A stretch of DNA of 64,000 nt from Halothermothrix sp. (GTDB lineage: Bacteria > Bacillota > Halanaerobiia > DY22613), in the NCBI GenBank assembly GCA_016841825.1, contig JAENYK010000009.1:157167-221166 (forward strand). The letters run 5' to 3'. The notes under the pieces were generated by a model. That model had not been told where the DNA came from and did not search any database. It was given only the letters and a program-made list of their open reading frames with translations. Both the position numbers and the translations under genes were made by a program. The first letter of the stretch is position 1. Every line of letters begins with the position of its first letter. This document shows, in pieces, positions 57,235 through 64,000 of this stretch.

Positions 57235-60200
57235 CTACTTTATGATTAAAAATGAAATTAATTCAAAATCCTCTAGACCTTTAAAATGATCATTTCTTAA
57301 GGTGGTTCCACCACGTGAAAATAAACTTTCTACACCTTTTTCTTCATTTTTACCCACAATATCCTGAACGGCTTTTTCTAAAAGTGATGTATATTTACTC
57401 ATATCCTGGCCATCATTAGTTTCTTGATTAAATAAGCTAATAAGATCTATTTGAATATCATCTTTCCCTTTACATAGTTTTTTATATAAATCTAAAATTA
57501 TTTTAGCATGAGTGTAACTATATCTTACGGTACCATCATCAGTAATATAGACAAGGTAATAGGGATGAAAAGCATTGGAATCTTCTATTATATTTTCTTC
57601 ATTGAGCTGACGAAGACAAAAAACAACTCCCTTTGCTGTTTCTTCTTTAATATGGGTCACCATTGGGGTTATAGCATACATCCCTAATGGTGCTTTTTCT
57701 AATTCTTCGTGATTATCCTTCATAAATTCCATTAAGTCCATCTTAAAATCATTTAAAGTCATATCAGTAATAGAAATACCACCAGATATTTCTTCTAAAT
57801 CAACTACCTCTTCCTGCAGCTGCTTTAACTGTTTTCTTCTATAATCCAGATCATTCATTTTTTTCTTTTCATCATAATCAATTATATTTTCTTCTCCTGT
57901 AGCAGAGACATCTAATAGAACCATGCGCCCGATAACCCTGGCTTCCAGATTTATATATTCATCCAGCTCCATGTTGGGCCAGAAATTAACCAATTGAATT
58001 TTTTGATTGATTGAGCCTATTCTATCAATTCTACCAAAACGCTGAATAATGCGGACAGGATTCCAGTGAATATCATAATTAATTAAATAATCACAATCCT
58101 GTAGGTTCTGCCCCTCAGATATACAATCAGTAGCTATAAGAATATCAATCTCTTCATCTATCTCCGGATATAAAGCATTTCGTTCCTTGGCACGTGGAGC
58201 AAAATTTGTTAAGATCGAATTTAAATCTTTATTGATATTCTCTAAAGTAGTTTGATTACCACCACTTCCTGTAACTAAGGCAGAATGTAGATCAAAATTG
58301 TTTAAAGCCCAAGAAGAAATATTCTTATATAAATATTCTGTTGTATCTGCAAAAGCAGAAAAGATTATTAGCTTTTTATTATTTTTATTGATAGTATTTA
58401 GTACCTTATTTTTTATTTCCTCTTTTAATTTTTTTAACTTATCGTCACGATTGGAGTTCACTTTAGCTGTGGCAATCAGTAATTTTTCTAGCCTAATTTT
58501 ATCTTCTTCTAGATCCTGTCTCCACTTTATTTTATCCATATCCTGCAGAAGAATCTTTACTTTATTCCCAATCATCATATCTTCAATCTCTTCATCTTCA
58601 ATATCTATTTGATTAATATTCAAATCTTCATCTATATAATCTGCACTATTCTCAATCTTTTCTAGACATTCATCTATTTGTCTGAGTATGTTAGCAATCG
58701 TAACTCCAAAAGAATAAACTGAACTTTCCATTCTTTTTAAGATATTAACCCGCATTAAATTTACTAAACTCTTTTCTCTATCTACCTGTTTAAAGACTGA
58801 TTTACCACCTTGTACCTTTTTATCATATTTCTCACTATATTCCTGGCGTTTATTTAAGAGAATATATTTCAAGGGAGAATAAATACTCAGGTTTAATTTT
58901 TTAATCTCTTTATTAATTTCTGCAAATGTAGGGAATTCATCATTTATATCTACATTGGCATAGATATTCTTTGGTACCAATCTATAAGGAAACTCACCTA
59001 CTTCATTTATATCATAATACTTTTCAATATGCTTCCTGGAACGGGCTATAGTAATTGTATCCAGTAACTTAAAATAATTGATATTAATCATGTCCAAAAA
59101 TACCTCTAAAGTTCTATCACTATCTGGTTTATCTTGCCATTTATTAAAGGCATATTGTGCCTTTCTAAGAGTCCTGTTTATACTTTTAATCCCTGCTGTA
59201 GCAAATGCCTTATCATCACCTTCAGTAATAAATGCAATTTGATTTTTTAAATCATTCATTCGATTATTAACAGGTGTGGCCGATAGCATCAGAACTTTTG
59301 TCTTAACACCATTTTTTATTACTTCATTCATTAATCTGGAATAGCGGGTTTCTTTGTCAGCTACAGCAGGATTATTTCTGAAATTATGAGATTCATCTAT
59401 TACTATTAAGTCATAATTGCCCCAATTAACTGTCTCCAGATTAATATCTCCAGACATACCAGAATATCTACTTAAATCAGTATGATTTAATACATCAAAA
59501 TTAAAACGGTCTTCGCTTAAGAGATTCCGTTTATCATTTAGGGTATAGATCGTCCAATTCTCTCTTAATTTTTTTGGGCATAAGACTAATACCCGATCAT
59601 TTCTCAACTCATAATATTTTATAATTGCTAAAGCTTCAAATGTTTTGCCGAGACCCACACTATCAGCAATAATACAGCCATTGTATTTTTCCAGTTTATC
59701 AATTGCTCCCAACACTCCATCTCGTTGAAAACTATATAGTTTATTCCAGATCACGGAATTTTTGATGCCTGTACCAGCATTTATTAAATTATCTTCATCC
59801 AATTCATCCAGATAATCTCTAAATATATTATAGAGGGTCACAAAGTATATAAACTCAGGGCTATTTTCCCGATATATTATTTCAAGATAATTTAGTAGTT
59901 CTTTTTTAACATCTTTTACTAATTCTTCATTATCCCAGATTTCATTAAACCACTCTATGTATTGTCTTGTTGATGATATATCATCAATATAAGTGTTCAA
60001 ATCCAGTTTGGGGGAATTACTAAAACCTAATCCTTCTGAAGTAAAATCAGATGAACCCTGGATAGCAATATTACTGTCATTCTGATTTTCAGTAATATAT
60101 AATCTGCTATCCACAATATCTGGGTTTTTTATAGATTTTACTTTTGCTTTATCTCTAAGCCAGGTTGCACATTCTCTAGCAATCTTAGTCTGATGTAATT

Positions 60201-60492
60201 CATTTTTCAATTTCAATTCACATTTTGTACCAGCTACAGCCTTTTCTCTTTCGAGTTTTTCTAAATAGTACTCTCGTTTTTCCTTAACAGTATTTCCATT
60301 TTCACTAAATATAGGTTTTGTGAAGAGAAATCTTAGTTCTTTTATATTATTTAATTCGTTTTTTAGATTATTATAGGCATAGATAGTAAAGTAAGCAGAA
60401 GCAATGGACAATCTAGTATCATCATAGATGCTTTCTCTTAGCACTTCTCCTACTTTATTATATTTTTTATTATCTATTATCATACTGGACAT
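57235..60492 (-). CDS. SNF2-type helicase with degenerate N-terminal PLD-like domain
   Basis: 1085 residues. The N-terminus (about 1-185) resembles a PLD-type nuclease domain, in the form DSRLYI (128-133) and GSSDFTSEGL (146-155). In active members the first segment is HxKLYI, so catalytic His and Lys are replaced here. The helicase motor has Walker A ADSVGLGKT (276-284), motif II VIDESHNFRN (365-374), LLSATPVNN, and motif VI QRFGRIDRIGS. A coiled, Lys/Glu-rich region lies between. The gene leads the operon; RBS is AAGGAG. It likely acts as an additional translocase or sensor for the restriction system. A separate function cannot be excluded. Confidence 0.9.
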   Translation of the reverse strand: MSSMIIDNKKYNKVGEVLRESIYDDTRLSIASAYFTIYAYNNLKNELNNIKELRFLFTKPIFSENGNTVKEKREYYLEKLEREKAVAGTKCELKLKNELHQTKIARECATWLRDKAKVKSIKNPDIVDSRLYITENQNDSNIAIQGSSDFTSEGLGFSNSPKLDLNTYIDDISSTRQYIEWFNEIWDNEELVKDVKKELLNYLEIIYRENSPEFIYFVTLYNIFRDYLDELDEDNLINAGTGIKNSVIWNKLYSFQRDGVLGAIDKLEKYNGCIIADSVGLGKTFEALAIIKYYELRNDRVLVLCPKKLRENWTIYTLNDKRNLLSEDRFNFDVLNHTDLSRYSGMSGDINLETVNWGNYDLIVIDESHNFRNNPAVADKETRYSRLMNEVIKNGVKTKVLMLSATPVNNRMNDLKNQIAFITEGDDKAFATAGIKSINRTLRKAQYAFNKWQDKPDSDRTLEVFLDMININYFKLLDTITIARSRKHIEKYYDINEVGEFPYRLVPKNIYANVDINDEFPTFAEINKEIKKLNLSIYSPLKYILLNKRQEYSEKYDKKVQGGKSVFKQVDREKSLVNLMRVNILKRMESSVYSFGVTIANILRQIDECLEKIENSADYIDEDLNINQIDIEDEEIEDMMIGNKVKILLQDMDKIKWRQDLEEDKIRLEKLLIATAKVNSNRDDKLKKLKEEIKNKVLNTINKNNKKLIIFSAFADTTEYLYKNISSWALNNFDLHSALVTGSGGNQTTLENINKDLNSILTNFAPRAKERNALYPEIDEEIDILIATDCISEGQNLQDCDYLINYDIHWNPVRIIQRFGRIDRIGSINQKIQLVNFWPNMELDEYINLEARVIGRMVLLDVSATGEENIIDYDEKKKMNDLDYRRKQLKQLQEEVVDLEEISGGISITDMTLNDFKMDLMEFMKDNHEELEKAPLGMYAITPMVTHIKEETAKGVVFCLRQLNEENIIEDSNAFHPYYLVYITDDGTVRYSYTHAKIILDLYKKLCKGKDDIQIDLISLFNQETNDGQDMSKYTSLLEKAVQDIVGKNEEKGVESLFSRGGTTLRNDHFKGLEDFELISFLIIK

Positions 60493-60841
60493 TTCATGTG
60501 GCTCCTTACCTGAGTTAAGATATTCTGTATATATATGGATAAATAATGTTTAGAGTAAATTCATGACAATCTTCACTATTTATTTCAATAAAAATTGAAT
60601 AAATCCTTCTAATTTAAGCAATTAAAAGAAAATCCTCTGAAACTTAACCCAGAGTTGAGTGCTACTTTAAAATTTTACATAACAAGTATTTAAATGCAGA
60701 TAAATTATTTCTTCCATTCTTCAGGTATAAGTTTGTTATTTATACCTCTCCATTCACAAATTATATGTACTCTATCATAATCTCATCAGCATGTCCGACT
60801 ACTATTTTATTCCCATAATTTTCATCTGTATATAACTCAAC

Positions 60842-61436
60842 ATCTAAAAATATATATCTGCCAATAATCCATGTTCAGAATTAAAATTACTCATAGTTCC
60901 TAGTAATTGGTCTAAAGTTGGACGATCAACTGGTGTATCCGAAGTTTTTACTTGAACACATAATCTAGTCCTTCCAAAACCTAATGATCCTGGTGAAGCA
61001 AGAATATCTACACCTTTGTCGGGGCCCTCAGGACTTCTATATGTAGTGTACCCTTTCACTTAATATTACTTCAACTCTCATGGTCATTCCATGTTCCCTA
61101 AACTTCCTTATTAAAAATTTAGCTATGCTATCATTTGCATATTCCTCCAAATCAACATCATTAGTTACTGATTCAGTATCTTCATGGCCGACCTCAAACT
61201 CAGTTGTTGAAGACTTCCAACCATTCTTTGCCATCAACTTGATTCTTTCTTCAGCGTTATTACGTCGAATTCTGTATACTGTTCTAAAAACACCTAAAGA
61301 ATATAATATATCTGGATCATTATTTGAACGAGGGATATCAGTTGCAAACCACTCCACATCTCTATAATGATAGTATGGATCACCATCACCTTGATTTAGA
61401 TCGAAAACATACTCTTCAGTAATTTTTTCAAATGGT
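60842..61436 (-). pseudogene. Broken Mrr-family restriction endonuclease
   Basis: Two overlapping frames on the minus strand (61436-61037 and 61059-60844) together encode most of an Mrr-type protein. The first carries WFATDIPRSNNDPDILYSLG, and the second carries the catalytic core GYTTYRSPEGPDKGVDILAS and LCVQVKTSDTPVDRPTLDQL. One frameshift separates them, near 61050, and the C-terminus is cut. The nuclease core is otherwise intact in sequence, so this was probably a functional gene until recently. Confidence 0.8.
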
Positions 61437-61909
61437 TATGATCCTTCTCCAATAGTTAGAGTACTTATTAACTCAACAGATCGAGAGCTACAAGAGTTAA
61501 ACTCATAGAACGTCTAAAAACTAACCCTGTCTTTAGATATGTTTGTGGTTTTAAGGTAATTGACCTAGTTCCAAGTGAAGCAACTTTTAGTCGTTATTAT
61601 ACAAAATTGAACAATAATTATTGTCCCTATGGTAGTGCCTGGTGTTCAGATTTTAATTACGGGTATGTGAAAAAAACAAGAATCAAATACAATCCGAAAT
61701 TTATTTCTACCCCACACCGTGGATCAAAGAATGGAATAAGATCTACAATAAGCGAACCAATGTAGTAAGATGTTTTGGAATACTAAAAGAAAATCTCAGC
61801 CTGGATAACATCAAAGCCATGGGTGTAAAAAAGTTAAGGTACATGTCCTTTTAAATCTGATAGGAACGGTATCGTGTAAACTTGCTATCCATTCATTAGG
61901 TGAAGACTA
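61434..61909 (+). pseudogene. Remnant of a DDE transposase (IS1182-like)
   Basis: Three shifted plus-strand frames reconstruct a transposase. An N-terminal part reads GYDPSPIVRVLI and ERLKTNPVFRYVCGFKVIDL, then SEATFSRYYTKLN. A second part, after a deletion of the catalytic middle, reads WNKIYNKRTNVVRCFGILKE and a C-terminal SLDNIKAMGVKKLR, and the last frame ends at TAA 61907-61909. The pattern is like IS1182/DUF772-type elements. It is not functional. Confidence 0.75.
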
Positions 61910-61921
61910 ACAAAAAATAGC

Positions 61922-62770
61922 TTAAGTAATAATCCTACTTAATATTATTAAAATCATTCCAAGTAATCCACTCAAATATATCTTTCTTATCAAAACATGA
62001 CCGGTCTCTATAGATTTACTTTTTATAAGCTTAATTGTAAAGAATAATATCAATATATCCATTAAAGAAATTATTATAAGATAAACTATACCAAACAAAC
62101 CCCATATAAAAGGAAGAAAACTTAATACTATTGCTATAATAAATAAAAAAGCCGATATACGAAGGGCATTCTTTCTCCCATAAAGTATCGCAATTGACTT
62201 TATATTTCTTTGTTTATCCCCTTCTATATCCATTGCATCTGCAGCAATTTCTTCCCCAAGATTCAAAAGAAAAACAATTAAAGTAAATATTCCTACAATC
62301 TTATTCCAGGGATCTCCAACTACTATAGCGCCAAGAATAATTGTAATAGCAACCGACGAACTAACTGATAAGTTACCTAATAGACCGAATTCTTTTAACT
62401 TCCAATTGTAAAGAAAACCAATGATCCAAAAAATTAAATATAATATAACTGCTGATTTTCCAATGAAAAAAGAGACTGTTAGCCCGATTAGAGTTGTAAT
62501 AATAGTAAAAATAATAACTGTACTCATAGAAATCAACCCAGATGGCAAAGGTCTCTTCGGCGCATTTACCCTATCCACTTCAATATCAAATAAATCATTT
62601 AAAATAATTGCTGGCCCAGAGAGGAAAAATCCCCATAGAAATCCCAGAGATATCTCTGAGGGAGATGATAACTTCCCCAGAGTGATTATTTCTCCAATGA
62701 CCACACATATACCTGCTGCAATCAATAATTCTGGTCTTAACAATTCAATTAAAGCCTTGATCTTCTTCAT
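61922..62770 (-). CDS. UbiA-family prenyltransferase
   Basis: 282 residues and about eight hydrophobic helices. The first Asp-rich motif is LNDLFDIEVDRVNAPKRPLP, with the DxxxD pattern. The second is AADAMDIEGDKQRNIKS. The family transfers prenyl chains to aromatic or glycerol-phosphate acceptors in the membrane. The segment NAPKRPLPSG and lack of a quinone-pathway neighbour make it resemble geranylgeranylglyceryl or related lipid-type enzymes, but the acceptor cannot be fixed. The RBS AAGGAGAGG is good. It stands alone between fragments of mobile DNA, and may have been transferred. Confidence 0.88.
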   Translation of the reverse strand: MKKIKALIELLRPELLIAAGICVVIGEIITLGKLSSPSEISLGFLWGFFLSGPAIILNDLFDIEVDRVNAPKRPLPSGLISMSTVIIFTIITTLIGLTVSFFIGKSAVILYLIFWIIGFLYNWKLKEFGLLGNLSVSSSVAITIILGAIVVGDPWNKIVGIFTLIVFLLNLGEEIAADAMDIEGDKQRNIKSIAILYGRKNALRISAFLFIIAIVLSFLPFIWGLFGIVYLIIISLMDILILFFTIKLIKSKSIETGHVLIRKIYLSGLLGMILIILSRIIT

Positions 62771-62811
62771 ACAACCTCTCCTTATAGTTGAAAAAGTAGG
62801 AGATCTGAGAA

Positions 62812-63354
62812 GGCGCCTGTTTTTTCAACATAGTCTCAAGTCATTCCGTAACATAAATTCACATACTGCACCATATTTCGTAGTCACGGTAGGATTACCA
62901 GTTACCCCCGCGGTCGAGTAAGCTAGGGAATTTCACCCCAGGCTTATCACAAAACCGGACTTGAAAGTCTCCCTTCATCCGGATCTAATTATTCACCTTA
63001 TTATACTATATATAATTCCAATGTTCAAATAGATACGGTTCCCTTTTTCTGACATCAGATAATCAATTTTCAACCCTCTTCCTGTGGTTCCGAAATATTT
63101 TGAATATACACATAGCCCACTTTATGATTCTTCTTTCTACGCAATCTAAAGAATATCTTATTGCTGATACATTGAATTTCCCAGAGTAATTGACCCATCC
63201 TCTTACTATAGGATTTATACATTCTGCAATCATTTTAATTTTACAGCCAGTTTTCTTGTGAATTTTCAATGCTTTTATCTTATCTCTAAATGCTTTATTC
63301 GATTTCTTACTTGCAGAAGCAATGAAATTCACTCCTCTTTTACCTGTTTTGTAC
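62812..63354 (-). mobile_element. 3' remnant of a group II intron with maturase C-terminus
   Basis: On the minus strand the frame 63332-63063 encodes only the C-terminal maturase-specific part of a reverse transcriptase (ALKIHKKTGCKIKMIAECIN, RGWVNYSGKF). Downstream, the 34-36 base hairpin at 62951-62986 (CCGGATGAAGGGAGACTTTC...GTCCGG) has the form of intron domain V. It is followed by GCCTGGGGTGAAATTCCC. The reverse transcriptase domain and domains I-III are gone, so the element is dead. Confidence 0.75.
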
Positions 63355-63510
63355 TTAATATATACTCCTTTGAAATGTATCTCCAGGTAATCCTACTGGA
63401 TTCAACGCAAAATTGGTTGCTAAAAGATTATTCGTCGGATGATAACCGCCAACTTCAAGTACAGATGTTTTTCTAAAATTTAATTCTTTAAACTGCTCAA
63501 GAATACTCAT
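63355..63510 (-). pseudogene. Truncated N-terminus of an unidentified protein
   Basis: 51 codons from ATG at 63508-63510, after GAGGAAGAGGGGG, reading MSILEQFKELNFRKTSVLEV and ending at TAA 63355-63357. The N-terminal sequence, with YHPTNNLLATNFALNPVGLP, looks conserved and protein-like. The frame ends exactly where intron-derived sequence begins, so a deletion or insertion has removed the rest. Function unknown. Confidence 0.55.
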
Positions 63511-63973
63511 ACAACCCCCTCTTCCTCATTTTCAAAATCATATAAGCTTGTCCAATTACATCTAACAAATTGAGCGCATGTGCTGTTCTGGAGTGTAACG
63601 GAAGAAATGGCACATACGCCCTGTTAACAGATGCCAGCATCTTCAGTGCTCCACACCTACTTTCACATCCAAGTAACTTTATAGTTTTCTTTACTGTTAT
63701 ATAAAAACACTTTACCTATAGTCCTAAAGTCCTCTCCAAGTATTCTACACACATTAACTATTACCCTCCATATAAATGATAAATTATTACATATTTATTG
63801 GTTTTTTAGTTCACATCCAACATAATCTATGTTATAATTTCCCTTACATACTTATTGATGTTAATCGTTACAGCAAAGATTTTTTGAAAAGCTTATCAAA
63901 TACAATCGGGGCAATATTTTTATTAGATCAAACTTATGATATAATACCTGACTTTAGGAGTAAAAAGAGAAAA
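63511..63973. other. Gene-free right flank
   Basis: The first part (63540-63680) has a GC-richer composition than its surroundings and is possibly the remnant of another mobile element. The remainder is AT-rich. A TATAAT-like sequence (about 63938-63943) lies about 30 bases before the next start codon. I see no gene here. Confidence 0.3.
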
Positions 63974-64000
63974 ATGGTGCTAAACCTCAAAATTTGTAGC
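63974..64000 (+). CDS. Possible start of a gene running off the right edge
   Basis: ATG at 63974 after AGGAG and AAAAAGAGA, followed by nine in-frame codons (MVLNLKICS) with no stop. Too short to identify. Confidence 0.3.

Noticed and set aside
60844..61059. Independent small gene for the second Mrr frame
   Set aside because: Its sequence continues the upstream frame of the same family, so it is part of one broken gene.
1..64000. CRISPR array or tRNA genes
   Set aside because: No regular direct repeats with spacers and no cloverleaf-like sequence were seen by eye; dedicated searches could still find one.

Overview
The window is AT-rich, low-GC DNA that reads as a Bacillota-type anaerobe. 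Evidence for this is a T-box ahead of thrS, strong G-rich ribosome-binding sites, an AdoCbl riboswitch, and arginine genes in the order argC-J-B-D-carA-carB with divergent argG-argH. One secreted protein (4012-5070) ends like an outer-membrane beta-barrel, so a diderm lineage such as Halanaerobiales is possible. That placement is inference. No rRNA, tRNA or CRISPR array was recognised.

Layout. 1-3846: the end of an unknown gene, then thrS with its T-box. 4012-6985: a secreted beta-rich protein and a lipoprotein, separated by a small IS200/IS605-like palindromic end. 7477-9037: a compact RiPP-type unit with its own promoter, one radical SAM/SPASM enzyme, a 41-residue three-Cys peptide and a terminator. 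9111-20044: an accessory stretch of acetyltransferases, methyltransferases, an ABC-2 exporter, a kinase-like protein, a cupin and a VOC protein, mixed with fragments of a duplicated methyltransferase gene. 20709-32192: arginine and carbamoyl-phosphate biosynthesis, on two divergent transcripts.

32640-43814 is the most unusual part. A 47-residue two-Cys peptide is followed by a 25-bp perfect hairpin. After it comes a tightly packed operon: three paralogous SPASM maturases, a short radical SAM protein, an M29-like and an M1-like peptidase, an MFS transporter and, past a second IS605-like end, a cobalamin-binding-type radical SAM enzyme. I read it as a multi-enzyme RiPP pathway of a type I do not recognise.

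44475-50828: a promoter and cobalamin riboswitch precede trmO and a Dpp/Nik-type ABC importer, which suggests cobalt, nickel or corrinoid-related uptake and not RiPP export. 51496-60492: a four-gene restriction-type defence operon (SNF2 helicase, DUF4391-like protein, type III Mod, type III Res). 60842-64000 is decayed mobile and defence DNA (Mrr fragment, transposase fragments, group II intron 3' end) around an intact UbiA prenyltransferase. The edges of the defence operon also carry fragments of an integrase and of a DJ-1/PfpI protein.
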